This document shows positions 1 through 8,796 of a stretch of DNA of 64,000 nucleotides, one piece after another. The stretch is from Pseudomonas mucidolens (GTDB lineage: Bacteria > Pseudomonadota > Gammaproteobacteria > Pseudomonadales > Pseudomonadaceae): assembly GCF_900106045.1 (NCBI RefSeq), contig NZ_LT629802.1, positions 1,674,001 to 1,738,000 on the forward strand. The letters run 5' to 3'. Under the pieces are notes generated by a model. It searched no databases. It saw nothing but the letters and a program-made list of their open reading frames with translations, and was not told the origin of the DNA. Each line of letters opens with the position of its first letter. Positions within the stretch are counted from its first letter, which is position 1. Position numbers and translations under genes: made by a program.

Positions 1-2
1 CC

Positions 3-3000
3 GGCACTGGCGACCTGCAATTGCTGAGCGCCGGCAACCTGAGCATGGATTCGCTGTATGGGGTTTATACCGCCGGTACCTCCTCCACAACGACCTACGA
101 GGGTGATCCTTACAATCAACCCAAGGCCCTGGGACGCGGCGATACCGTGCTCAATGACACCCACAGCTACTATGAGCAGTTTGTGAACGGTGACACCACC
201 AGCCTGTATCGAGCCTGGTACCCGGAGGCGGGCGGCAACCTGAGCCTGAATGTCGGCGGCGACCTCACGGGTAACGTTGTCGCGGCATTGACCTCCTTGA
301 GCCGGCCCAACCCGCTGGATGCCGGAACGGATTCGGCCAGTGTGGGTAACTGGCTGTGGCGTCAGGGCAGCGGCACTGTCGATACGGGCGGGGCACCTCA
401 GCCGAGCGCCTGGTGGATCAATTTCGGCAGCTACACCGCCACCAGCACGGCTGACCAATTAGTCGGCTTTACCGGCTTCGGTACCCTGGGCGGTGGTGAC
501 CTGGATGTACAGGTCGCAGGTGACGCCGGAGTGCTGCGCCCGATGGCCGGGAATATCATGTCGCCTATCACCAACCCGCGCAGCCAGGGGCTGGTGCTGG
601 CAGTTGGCAGTACAGGTCGGGTGGCCAGCGATGGCAGCTTGCAGGTGACGGGCGGCGGCGATTTGCGGGTGCGCATCGGGGGTGCCTTGAACCCTGACAG
701 TAAGCTTCCCACGGGTAGCCTGAACGGTTCGCTGGTGAACCTGCGCGGCAATGCCCGAGTGCTTGGCGGTGCCATGGGCCAGGTCGAGTTGCAGTACGGC
801 AGTCTGATCAGCACCCACAGCCCTGGCGAAACCCGTGCGCTCGATCCATTGCAAGCCACCCGTGGGCTGGCGACGGGCGGTATAACGTTGGTGCCGGGCG
901 ATGCCACCTTCAGCCTGGCGACCTTGGGTGACCTGACGCTGCAAAACGTGCTCGATCCGGGCCGGGTGTTAATGCCAAACAGCTCCGCCTTCGTGCGCGG
1001 CGAAGCACACGGTCCGGGTACCAGCTGGTTCTCGTTGTGGACCGAGCGTACCGCCATCGACCTGTTTTCCGCAGGGGGCAACTTGACCCCCAACACCGAA
1101 GCGCGGGCTTCCGATCTGGCGGTGGTGTATCCGTCGATTCTTCGAGCGACTGCAGCCAGTGGCAGCTTTTACTACGGCAAGGCGGGCGCATCGGTTCAGT
1201 TCGATACCGTTTACAGCCTCCCGCTGTTGCTGGCGCCGGGGACCAACAGTCAGTTGCAGTTCCTCGCCCATGATTCGATCTACGCCGGCGGCATGTTTGC
1301 CGCGTTGTCGGCGGCCGATCCAGGGATCATGGCCACGCCTTGGCAACCGGCGTTCGTTGGCAGGCTTGGTGACAGTATCAATATCGTCGACAGCAACCTG
1401 TCATCCAATGGCAGCTCGGATAACGCCAACCCTCTGCCGTTATTTGTATTTGGTTCTGCCAGCGCCTCGCCGGCGGCCCACGTGCCGACGGAACCGGTGC
1501 GCTTCTATGCCTTGACCGGCGATCTGCTGGGCGTCAGCAGTGGGCGTGTCATCACCTTTAACGACACGTTGGGTGTCCGCCACGCCGGGCAGACCTGGTA
1601 CGAGGGCAATGGGCCGGTATGGATGATGGCGGGTCGGGACATCGTCAGCAGTGGGCGCATTTTTGGTGCTCAGGACTTCCAGAACAACCTGGCCGCTGAC
1701 GGCAACCTGTTCATCCACAACAATCCCAACGATATTTCGATTGTCTCCGCCGGACGCGACATCCTGTTCAGCAACTTCCAGGTCGCGGGTCCCGGCCTGC
1801 TTGAGCTGAGCGCCGGACGTGATATCCGCATGGAAGACCAGGTCAGTGTCACCAGCCTCGGCGCGGTGGTGCCAGGCGATAGCCGTCCGGGCGCGGGCAT
1901 TGTCATGCAAGCGGGCGTGGGGCCGAACGGTCCTGACTACCGGCGTTTTGTCGAGGTTTACCTCAACCCGGACAACCTGCTGCAGGTCGGTGAAGCCTTG
2001 AAGCTTGAGGGCACAAAAGTCGCCAAGACCTATGAAACCGAACTGGTCGACTGGCTTTCCGAGCGCTTCGGCTTTGTCGGGGACAGCGAACAGGCACGGG
2101 CGTATTACGCGACACTGCCGGCGGAGCAGCAGCGGGTGTTTGCCCGTGAGGTGTACTTCGCCGAACTCAAGGCCGCCGGCCGCGAGTACAACCAGGAGGG
2201 CGGCGTGCGTCAGGGCAGCTACGTGCGTGGTCGGGCGGCGGTGGCGGGGTTGTTCCCGGACAAGGATGTGGCCGGCAATGCAATTGCCTACAAGGGTGAT
2301 ATCACACTGTTTGGCGGTGCCGGGGTACACACCAACTTTGGCGGCTCGATCCAGATGCTCACCCCGGGCGGAGGCCAGACGTTCGGCATCGAGGGCGACG
2401 CGCCACCGGCTTCAGCGGGGGTGATCACCCAAGGCGCCGGGGATATTCAGTTGTACTCGATGGGCAGTATCTTGCTTGGTCAGAGCCGGATCATGACCAC
2501 TTTTGGTGGCTCGATCATGGGCTGGTCGGCGCAGGGCGATATCAACGCCGGTCGCGGCTCCAAGACCACCGTCGTGTACTCGCCGCCGCGTCGTACCTAC
2601 GACGATTGGGGCAATGTGGCGTTGTCGCCGTCGGTGCCGAGTACCGGTGCCGGTATTGCCACGCTTAACCCGATCCCCGAGGTGCCCGCGGGCGATATCG
2701 ACTTGATCGCGCCGCTGGGCACGATTGACGCCGGGGAAGCGGGGATTCGCGTCTCGGGTAATATCAACATTGCCGCGTTGCAGGTGGTGAATGCGGCGAA
2801 TATCCAGACCCAGGGCAAATCGTCGGGAGTGCCCGTGACGGCGGCGGTGAACACCGCGGCCATGAGTTCCGCCAGCGCGGCGGGAGCGGCGGCGTCCCAG
2901 GCGGCGGAAGATGCGGCGCGTAACCAGCAGGCGGCGGCACGCCAGGGCAGGGCGTCGATTGTCACCGTCGAGGTGCTGGGGTTTGGTTCCGAGCCGGTGC

Positions 3001-3137
3001 GGCGCGGTCAGGAGGAGGCCCGCAGCGCTCCGGCGTATGACCCGGACAGTCCGGTCCAGGTGTTGGGGGCGGGCTCGTTGAGTGACCAGGCCAGGGCGCA
3101 ATTGACGGAAGAGGAGCGGCGGCAAATCAGTTTGTAG
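3..3137 (+). CDS. pdtA: Filamentous haemagglutinin-like TPS exoprotein (TpsA, PdtA-like), 3' part only
   Basis: The reading frame is open from the first base of the window, so the gene begins upstream and only about 1044 C-terminal residues are visible. They are Gly/Ser/Asn-rich and full of short beta-helix-like motifs (AGRDI, AGNL, GGDL, GGSI), as in exoproteins of two-partner secretion systems. A charged segment around residues 665-750, ending in VRGRAAVAGLFP, interrupts the repeats and matches what I know of the DUF3739 region of filamentous haemagglutinin-family proteins. The tail is Ala-rich and then acidic. The protein should be secreted by the TpsB transporter encoded two genes downstream. 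In P. aeruginosa the comparable exoprotein PdtA is made under phosphate depletion (recollection); the promoter lies outside the window, so this cannot be tested here. Confidence 0.88.
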   Translation, partial: GTGDLQLLSAGNLSMDSLYGVYTAGTSSTTTYEGDPYNQPKALGRGDTVLNDTHSYYEQFVNGDTTSLYRAWYPEAGGNLSLNVGGDLTGNVVAALTSLSRPNPLDAGTDSASVGNWLWRQGSGTVDTGGAPQPSAWWINFGSYTATSTADQLVGFTGFGTLGGGDLDVQVAGDAGVLRPMAGNIMSPITNPRSQGLVLAVGSTGRVASDGSLQVTGGGDLRVRIGGALNPDSKLPTGSLNGSLVNLRGNARVLGGAMGQVELQYGSLISTHSPGETRALDPLQATRGLATGGITLVPGDATFSLATLGDLTLQNVLDPGRVLMPNSSAFVRGEAHGPGTSWFSLWTERTAIDLFSAGGNLTPNTEARASDLAVVYPSILRATAASGSFYYGKAGASVQFDTVYSLPLLLAPGTNSQLQFLAHDSIYAGGMFAALSAADPGIMATPWQPAFVGRLGDSINIVDSNLSSNGSSDNANPLPLFVFGSASASPAAHVPTEPVRFYALTGDLLGVSSGRVITFNDTLGVRHAGQTWYEGNGPVWMMAGRDIVSSGRIFGAQDFQNNLAADGNLFIHNNPNDISIVSAGRDILFSNFQVAGPGLLELSAGRDIRMEDQVSVTSLGAVVPGDSRPGAGIVMQAGVGPNGPDYRRFVEVYLNPDNLLQVGEALKLEGTKVAKTYETELVDWLSERFGFVGDSEQARAYYATLPAEQQRVFAREVYFAELKAAGREYNQEGGVRQGSYVRGRAAVAGLFPDKDVAGNAIAYKGDITLFGGAGVHTNFGGSIQMLTPGGGQTFGIEGDAPPASAGVITQGAGDIQLYSMGSILLGQSRIMTTFGGSIMGWSAQGDINAGRGSKTTVVYSPPRRTYDDWGNVALSPSVPSTGAGIATLNPIPEVPAGDIDLIAPLGTIDAGEAGIRVSGNINIAALQVVNAANIQTQGKSSGVPVTAAVNTAAMSSASAAGAAASQAAEDAARNQQAAARQGRASIVTVEVLGFGSEPVRRGQEEARSAPAYDPDSPVQVLGAGSLSDQARAQLTEEERRQISL

Positions 3138-3169
3138 CAGTCAAGAGCAACGCTTGTTGTACCGAGTTT

Positions 3170-3198
3170 GGGGCGATCAATGATCGCCCCTTTTTTTT
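3170..3198 (+). terminator. Rho-independent terminator after the TPS exoprotein gene
   Basis: A perfect GGGGCGATCA/TGATCGCCCC hairpin is followed directly by eight T residues, 33 bases after the stop codon of the exoprotein gene. It should end or attenuate that transcript before the phdA-like gene. Confidence 0.85.
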
Positions 3199-3250
3199 GC
3201 TTTCTGCCTGACAGCTGAATGAGTGTTCTGCCGCAAAAAAAACCGGCCTT

Positions 3251-3385
3251 TGTGGCGAGGGGGCTTGTCCCCCGTTGGGCTGCGCAGCAGCCCCAATAAA
3301 GAGGCATGCGGTGTATCAGGCGCTCCTCGGTGACTGATTTGAGGGCTGCTGCGCAACCCAACGGGGGACAAGCCCCCTCGCCACA
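3251..3385. repeat. REPIN-like inverted repeat, copy A (about 135 bp)
   Basis: Two nearly perfect inverted arms of about 43 bases (TGTGGCGAGGGGGCTTGTCC and its complement at the ends) enclose a core of about 50 bases with the words GCATGCGGTGTATCAG. A second copy with the same arm layout and core lies at 52018-52151. This is the organisation of paired REP sequences (REPINs) in Pseudomonas. It sits between the exoprotein terminator and the next gene, together with the terminator filling the 381-base gap. No protein is supported here. Confidence 0.8.
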
Positions 3386-3518
3386 GCGGCTTCTGTGAAT
3401 GAAGCTTTTGTGACAAAAGTTCGGTAGTCCTCACCCCCTTCCGTCTTGCCTATGTAACGCGCTCAAGGACGCCGCAAGGCGATTTTCAGCCGATAGCAAG
3501 AGCCAGGAGTCAGGGCGG

Positions 3519-4130
3519 ATGGGGACTATGGAACGTTACTCGAAAGTGGGCATGCAGGAACTCGACCAGCGCCTGTCAAAGATTGTCGAAGCCGCTCGCA
3601 AAAAGCCGGTGTCGGTCTATCGCTATGGCGCACCCTGGGTCTGGATTGTCTCCCAGGACGACTGGCAAGGCGCTTTGAAGGAAGTGTCGAGCTACATTCC
3701 GGCCGGTCATTCGCTGATGCTGTTGCGCCCGCAAATCGATGACGTGCTCGACCAGCATCGCGACCTGCTCCAGGCCTTCGCTGCCGAGCCAGGCATGTCA
3801 ATTGCCCCGCGTACCGTGCTGCAAGTCCTCTTGCTGCAATTGCTCTACTCGGTTCCCAGCGAACAGCAGTTACATGAGCAACTCAATTACAACCTGCTGT
3901 TCCGCTGGTTCGTCGGCCTGGACCTGAACCAGCGTGTCTGGGGCATCCATGTGCTGCAACGAGACATTGCCACGCTACTGAACAACCCGCGGGCGGTGCA
4001 GTTGATCCAGAAAATCATTGGTGAAGTGTTCTGTGGTGCCTTGCTGCACACGCCGGAGTTCTCGTTGAACTTCGCCTTGCTGCACACCTGGCTCGCACGG
4101 CACGCGAACACCTCGACATCCAGCAATTGA
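3519..4130 (+). CDS. phdA: PhdA-like protein: Phd/YefM-like N-terminus joined to an InsH-type transposase N-terminal domain
   Basis: 203 residues; the ATG at 3519 has AGGAG nine bases upstream. Residues about 5-50 (KVGMQELDQRLSKIV, KKPVSVYRYGAPWVWIVSQDDW) resemble the Phd/YefM antitoxin fold. Residues about 85-150 (AFAAEPGMSIAPRTVLQVLL, QLLYSVPSEQQLHEQL, LLFRWFVGL) match the N-terminal domain of IS5/InsH transposases (DUF772). No DDE catalytic domain follows and no terminal repeats flank it, so it is not an active IS. The gene sits between tpsA and tpsB, the place of PA0691 (PhdA, reported from memory to limit phage-mediated lysis in P. aeruginosa biofilms). The start of the next gene is about 60 bases downstream. 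Its biochemical function is unknown; a DNA-binding role is inference. Confidence 0.75.
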   Translation: MGTMERYSKVGMQELDQRLSKIVEAARKKPVSVYRYGAPWVWIVSQDDWQGALKEVSSYIPAGHSLMLLRPQIDDVLDQHRDLLQAFAAEPGMSIAPRTVLQVLLLQLLYSVPSEQQLHEQLNYNLLFRWFVGLDLNQRVWGIHVLQRDIATLLNNPRAVQLIQKIIGEVFCGALLHTPEFSLNFALLHTWLARHANTSTSSN

Positions 4131-4189
4131 GTGGGCCGAACGCTGTGCAAACAGTGAAGGCGAACATTTTCAGTAATTCAGGGGGCGGT

Positions 4190-5788
4190 GTGGAGTATCT
4201 GTTCAAGCAAACGCTGGCGCTGTGCTGGTTGACATTGGGGGCGCTGGCGCAACCGGTGTTGGCCGAGGAGGCGGGCGGGGAGCCCGAGCCCTCGGCGCGG
4301 CGGGTGGACGTCAACGAGTATTTCGTGCGCGGCAATACCGTGCTCGACGCGCGGGCGATCGAGGAAGCGGTGTACCCGTTCCTCGGCCCGCAAAAGACCT
4401 TGAGTGATATCGAGGGTGCCCGTGATGCCTTACAGAAGATCTACCAGGCGCGCGGCTATCAGTCGGTGTTCGTCGAGCTGCCTGAGCAGAAGGTCGATGA
4501 TGGCATCGTCTACCTGCAAGTCAGCGAAACCAAGGTCGGCCGCGTACGGGTGGTGGGCGCCAAGCATTATTCCCCGGTGGAAATCCGCGAAGAAGTGCCC
4601 GCGTTGAAAGAGGGTTCGGTACCGGATTTTGCCACCGTGCAAAACCAGCTCGCCGGCCTCAATCGCGGCGCCGGGCGTCAGGTCACGCCGTTGGTGCGCG
4701 AGGGCCAGCGCCCCGGGACTATGGATGTGGACTTGCAAGTCGAAGACCAGAATCCCTGGCACGCCAGCCTCGGCCTGAACAACGACTACAGTGCCGACAC
4801 CGAAAAGCTGCGCAGTGTCGCCACCCTGGGTTACGACAACCTGTGGCAACTGGGCCACAGTGTCTCTCTGACTTACTTCACCGCGCCTCAGGACAGCGAC
4901 AACGCCAAGGTCTGGTCGGGCTCCTACAGTGCGCCGCTCAACGAACGCTGGACCTTGCAGTTTTCCGGTTACCAGTCCGACAGCAACATTGCCACCATCG
5001 GCGGCAGCAACGTGTTGGGCAAGGGCCATTCCTATGGCGTTTCGGCGATCTACAACCTGCCGGCCAGCGGCAACTGGGCCAACTCGTTGTCAGTCGGCGT
5101 GGACTTCAAGGACTTCGATGAAACCCTGCAGTTCGGTGCCAGCAGCGATCAGGTCCCGCTCAAGTACGCCCCGCTGACCTTTGGCTACAACGGTTATCGC
5201 TACACCGAGCAGTCACAGCTGGGCCTGGGGCTGAATTTGGTGGTAGGCACCCGTGCCTTTTTCGGTTATGGCAGCGATGACCAAGAATTCAGCGCCAAGC
5301 GTTGGAACGCCAGCGCCAGTTTCGCCGCACTCAAGGGCGACCTGAATTACACCTACACCTTCAAGGGCGACTGGCAATCGGCGTCCAAGGCCGGCTTCCA
5401 ACTGGCCTCCGGGCCGCTGGTTTCCAACGAGCAGTACTCCGCCGGTGGCGCCACCTCGATACGCGGTTACCTGGCCGCCGAACGCACCGGGGATGAGGGC
5501 TACTTGCTGTCCCAGGAGCTGCGCACGCCGTCCCTGGCCAAGTTTCTCGGCAGTTATGTGCAGGAGTGGCGCTTTTACGCGTTCGCCGAAGGTGCGCGGC
5601 TGCGTCTGCACGATCCGCTGCCCGAGCAGGAAGATGAATACAGCCTGGCCAGTGTTGGCCTCGGCACCCGCGCCAGTTTGAGCAAATGGCTGTCCGGCAG
5701 TCTGGATTGGGGCTACCCGCTGCTCAATGGACCGAACACCCAGAAACAGGACTCGCGACTGCACTTCAGTGTGCAGGCGACTTTCTGA
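4190..5788 (+). CDS. pdtB: TpsB outer-membrane transporter (ShlB/FhaC/HecB family, PdtB-like)
   Basis: About 532 residues from the GTG at 4190, chosen because it opens directly on a signal peptide (VEYLFKQTLALCWL...VLA/EEAG); the frame runs further upstream without a better start. Two POTRA-like segments follow (about residues 35-110, DVNEYFVRGNTVLDARAIEE..., and 115-190, VGRVRVVGAKHYSPVEIREE). The rest is a beta-barrel ending in aromatic Phe (QATF), with the conserved SIRGY motif of the lid loop late in the barrel. It exports the exoprotein encoded upstream across the outer membrane. The next gene begins 25 bases after the stop, so it probably heads an operon that runs into the ExbB/ExbD/TonB genes. 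Confidence 0.93.
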   Translation: MEYLFKQTLALCWLTLGALAQPVLAEEAGGEPEPSARRVDVNEYFVRGNTVLDARAIEEAVYPFLGPQKTLSDIEGARDALQKIYQARGYQSVFVELPEQKVDDGIVYLQVSETKVGRVRVVGAKHYSPVEIREEVPALKEGSVPDFATVQNQLAGLNRGAGRQVTPLVREGQRPGTMDVDLQVEDQNPWHASLGLNNDYSADTEKLRSVATLGYDNLWQLGHSVSLTYFTAPQDSDNAKVWSGSYSAPLNERWTLQFSGYQSDSNIATIGGSNVLGKGHSYGVSAIYNLPASGNWANSLSVGVDFKDFDETLQFGASSDQVPLKYAPLTFGYNGYRYTEQSQLGLGLNLVVGTRAFFGYGSDDQEFSAKRWNASASFAALKGDLNYTYTFKGDWQSASKAGFQLASGPLVSNEQYSAGGATSIRGYLAAERTGDEGYLLSQELRTPSLAKFLGSYVQEWRFYAFAEGARLRLHDPLPEQEDEYSLASVGLGTRASLSKWLSGSLDWGYPLLNGPNTQKQDSRLHFSVQATF

Positions 5789-5813
5789 CCCTTTTTTCCG
5801 GAGAACCTTTCAC

Positions 5814-7613
5814 ATGCAACGCCTATTCCTGAGCCTGTTGATTTGCCTGGGCTTCGCGCTCCCGGCCACCGCCCATGCCTGGTGGCAGGACGATTGGCAT
5901 TACCGTAAACAAATCTCGGTGGACACCACGCCTCAAGGCGCGGCGATCAACCAGGCGCTGGGGCGCACGGCGCTGCTGATACGCCTGCACACCGGCAACT
6001 TCACCTTCGACGGGGTCAAGGACGACGGCGCTGACCTGCGCTTTGTCAGCGCCGATGACAAGACCGTGTTCAATCACCAGATCGAGAGTTTCGACCCGTT
6101 GATGGGCATGGCCTTGATCTGGGTCGACGTCCCCAAGATTGAAGGTGCCCAGCGTCAGGACATCTGGATGTACTACGGCAACCAGAAAGCTCCGGCCACG
6201 GCCAATGGTCAACTGACCTTCGACCCGGACTACATCGCGCTCTACCATTTCGACACAGCCAACGGTACGCCAGCACGTGACACCACGGCTTATGGCAATA
6301 CCGCACTGAACGCGACCGGCGCGAGCATCGACGGGGTGATCGGTCGTGCCTTGCAGTTCAGCGGCGAGCCAATGGTGCTGCCCGCCAGCCCGTCGCTGCA
6401 ACACAGCGCCGCAGGCGCATTTACCTTCAGTGCCTGGTTGCGCCTGGATCAAGCCGCTGGCGAACAAGTCGTATTGGCCCGGCGGGAAGGTACCAGCAGC
6501 CTGTTGCTGGGCTTGAACGAGGGCACGCCGTTTGTGGAAATCGATGGTCAGCGCGCGGTCTCGACCCAGCCGTTGAACCCGGGTCAATGGCAGCACCTGG
6601 CGTTTACCGCGGTCGGCAACAGCGTGACGCTGTACGTCAACGGTCGCGAGACCGCGAGCCTGGCGCTGGGGATGCCGGCGTTCAATTCGCAGTTGCTGTT
6701 GGGTGCCGACTTGCCGGAGGCCGCCAGCGGCTATCTGCCGTTTTCCGGTGCGATGGATGAACTGCGCCTGTCCAAAGTAGCGCGTTCAGCCAACCTGTTG
6801 CTGGCCGACGCCAACGCCCAGGGCGCGGAGTCGAAGTTGGTGGCCTACGGGGTGGATGAAGAACAGTCGGGCTTCGGTTTCGGCAGTCTCGGCTTCCTGC
6901 TCAAAGCCGTGCCGGTGGATGCCTGGGTGATCATCCTGGTGCTGGTGGGCATGATGATCCAGTCGTGGTTCATCATGTACCGCAAAAACCGCATGGTCAG
7001 CCGCGTCAGCAGTGCCAATGAAATCTTCCGCGAGGAGTTCGCACAAATTGGTACGCGCCTGGAAATGTACTACGACGACCACGTGCTGGCCGAGCGTCTG
7101 ACCCACTCTTCGCTGTGGCGCCTGTATCGGGTGGCGGTCCAGGAAATTCGCACCCGTCGGGCCCAGGGCGCCGACACCTCGTCAGTCTCGGCGGCGACCA
7201 TCGAAGCTATCCGCTGCTCGATGGACGGCGTGCGTACCCGCGAAAACCAGATGCTCAGCGCCAAACTCTCGACCCTGTCCAACGCGATTGCCGGCGGTCC
7301 TTACATCGGCCTGCTGGGCACCGTGCTGGGGATCATGGTGGTGTTCCTCGGCACGGCCATGGCCGGTGACGTCAATATCAACGCGATTGCCCCAGGCATG
7401 GCGGCGGCGTTGCTGGCGACGGCCATGGGCCTGTTCGTGGCGATCCCGGCACTGTTTGGCTACAACCGCCTGATCACCCGCAACAAGGAAGTCAGCGCGG
7501 ATATGTGGGTGTTTGTCGATGAGTTCATCACCCGGCTGGCGGAAATGCACGGCGAGAGCCAATCCAGTGAAGCGGCCCATCGACGTGGCCATCACGCCAA
7601 CGTACCGGCCTGA
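5814..7613 (+). CDS. exbB: DUF2341/ConA-like lectin domain fused to an ExbB/TolQ proton channel
   Basis: 599 residues from the ATG at 5814 (GGAG ten bases upstream; signal peptide MQRLFLSLLICLGFALPATA). Residues about 35-125 look like DUF2341 (YRKQISVDTT, DGADLRFVSADDKTVFNHQI, DIWMYYGN). Residues about 190-350 look like a LamG/concanavalin-type jelly roll (FTFSAWLRLD, WQHLAFTAVGNSVTLYVNG). A membrane segment follows (VDAWVIILVLVGMMIQSW), then an ExbB domain with PYIGLLGTVLGIMVVFLGTA and AIAPGMAAALLATAMGLFVA. Most ExbB proteins are near 240 residues, so the N-terminal periplasmic extension is the unusual part. It forms an operon with exbD 11 bases downstream and should energise the TonB encoded next. 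The lectin part could sense or anchor to glycan or exoprotein (inference). Confidence 0.9.
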   Translation: MQRLFLSLLICLGFALPATAHAWWQDDWHYRKQISVDTTPQGAAINQALGRTALLIRLHTGNFTFDGVKDDGADLRFVSADDKTVFNHQIESFDPLMGMALIWVDVPKIEGAQRQDIWMYYGNQKAPATANGQLTFDPDYIALYHFDTANGTPARDTTAYGNTALNATGASIDGVIGRALQFSGEPMVLPASPSLQHSAAGAFTFSAWLRLDQAAGEQVVLARREGTSSLLLGLNEGTPFVEIDGQRAVSTQPLNPGQWQHLAFTAVGNSVTLYVNGRETASLALGMPAFNSQLLLGADLPEAASGYLPFSGAMDELRLSKVARSANLLLADANAQGAESKLVAYGVDEEQSGFGFGSLGFLLKAVPVDAWVIILVLVGMMIQSWFIMYRKNRMVSRVSSANEIFREEFAQIGTRLEMYYDDHVLAERLTHSSLWRLYRVAVQEIRTRRAQGADTSSVSAATIEAIRCSMDGVRTRENQMLSAKLSTLSNAIAGGPYIGLLGTVLGIMVVFLGTAMAGDVNINAIAPGMAAALLATAMGLFVAIPALFGYNRLITRNKEVSADMWVFVDEFITRLAEMHGESQSSEAAHRRGHHANVPA

Positions 7614-7624
7614 GGAGGAACGTC

Positions 7625-8050
7625 ATGGCTTCTGTGAATACCTCCCACGACGATGACGATGACGCCGCCGTCGACAGCATCAACATCACGCCCCTGGTGG
7701 ACGTGCTGATGGTGGTGTTGGTGATGTTCATCCTTACCGCGACCGCCCAGGTCTCGGGAATCCAGATCCAGCTGCCCAAGGCCAGCGCCTCGGTGTCGTT
7801 GTCCGAGGCCAAGACCAAGGCCATTTCGGTGAACGATGGCGGCCAGGTGTTCCTTGACGCGTACCCGGTGACCCTGGGTGAACTGGAAGAGCGCCTGCGC
7901 ATCGAGAAAGCCTTGAACCCGGAGTTCCCGGTGATCGTGCGCGGGGATGCCTTGGTGCAGTACCAGAAAGTCATCGAGGTCCTCGACTTGCTACGCCGGT
8001 TGGAGCTGTCCCAGGTGGGGCTGGTCACCGGCAAACCGAGCCAGGGCTGA
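7625..8050 (+). CDS. exbD: ExbD/TolR-family proton channel subunit
   Basis: 141 residues, ATG preceded by GAGGAGG. A short acidic N-terminus (DDDDDAAVDSINITPL) leads into one membrane helix (VDVLMVVLVMFILTATAQ) with the conserved membrane Asp in PLVDVLMV. A periplasmic domain with the usual AISVNDGGQVFLDAYPV and VIVRGDALVQYQKVIEVLDL segments follows. It pairs with the ExbB fusion encoded upstream to power the TonB protein encoded two bases downstream. Length and order are ordinary for an exbB-exbD-tonB operon. Confidence 0.93.
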   Translation: MASVNTSHDDDDDAAVDSINITPLVDVLMVVLVMFILTATAQVSGIQIQLPKASASVSLSEAKTKAISVNDGGQVFLDAYPVTLGELEERLRIEKALNPEFPVIVRGDALVQYQKVIEVLDLLRRLELSQVGLVTGKPSQG

Positions 8051-8052
8051 CC

Positions 8053-8757
8053 ATGACCGCACAGATGCCGAACCCGCCAACGCCGGTGAAGAAGTCGCCG
8101 TTGCGCCCGCTGAAATGGGGTGCAGGCTTGCTGCTGGGGGCCGTGGCCGCCTGGTTTCTCTGGCAATGGGCCAATGACATGAGTGGCGTGCGGCGTGAAG
8201 CGCCCAAGGTGCCGATGATCATCCCGTTGCCGCCACCACCACCACCGCCGCCACCGGAACCGCCCAAGGAACCCGAACCTCAGGTCGAGGAAACGATTCC
8301 CGAGCCTGAACCGACGCCCGCGCCGGAAGAGGTCAAGCCTGCCGAAGAAGCGCCGCCTAGTCCCGCCGACGATTTGGCTAACCCGATGCAGATCGACGGC
8401 GATGCCCAGGCCGGCAACGACGGTTTCAACGTCGGTGCCGGCAAGGGCGGCGGCATGGCCGGTGCAGGTGGCGGTCTGGGCACGGGCACCTTCAAGCAGT
8501 ACCTGGCCGGGGTTTTCCAGCGCCTGCTGCGTGAAGACCCGCAGTTGCGCAAGAAAGCCTACGCGGTACAGGCCGATTTGTGGCTGAGCGCCGATGGCGA
8601 GGTGACACGCGCCGAGTTGGTGAAGTCCAGCGGCGATGCCGACACCGACGCGCAGGTGCTGGCGGCGCTGCGAGCCACGCCGCGCTTGAAAGAGCGCACA
8701 CCGGCCTCGCTGACCTTGCCGGTGCGCCTGTCACTCAAGGGCCGGCGCCCGGATTGA
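8053..8757 (+). CDS. tonB: TonB-family energy transducer
   Basis: 234 residues. An N-terminal membrane helix (about 19-38, GLLLGAVAAWFLWQW) is followed by a Pro-rich periplasmic spacer (PLPPPPPPPPPEPPKEPEP, residues about 55-105) and a Gly-rich stretch. A C-terminal TonB/TolA-like domain follows (VQADLWLSADGEVTRAELV, DTDAQVLAALRATPRL). It transmits proton-motive force from the ExbB-ExbD pair to an outer-membrane partner. No TonB-dependent receptor is encoded in this locus, so the partner may be the TpsB/exoprotein pair, the downstream porin or a receptor elsewhere (inference). It is the first of two separate TonB systems in the window. Confidence 0.9.
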   Translation: MTAQMPNPPTPVKKSPLRPLKWGAGLLLGAVAAWFLWQWANDMSGVRREAPKVPMIIPLPPPPPPPPPEPPKEPEPQVEETIPEPEPTPAPEEVKPAEEAPPSPADDLANPMQIDGDAQAGNDGFNVGAGKGGGMAGAGGGLGTGTFKQYLAGVFQRLLREDPQLRKKAYAVQADLWLSADGEVTRAELVKSSGDADTDAQVLAALRATPRLKERTPASLTLPVRLSLKGRRPD

Positions 8758-8796
8758 TCGAAACTTTTTGCAGTTTTCTACAGGAGTTGTGTGCAG

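Noticed and set aside
3251..3385. Large hairpin as a structured ncRNA
   Set aside because: A second copy occurs at 52018-52151 in an unrelated context, so a REPIN-like repeat explains it better.
3519..4130. Active insertion sequence (IS5 family)
   Set aside because: Only the N-terminal transposase domain is present, no DDE core, no terminal inverted repeats and no target duplication.
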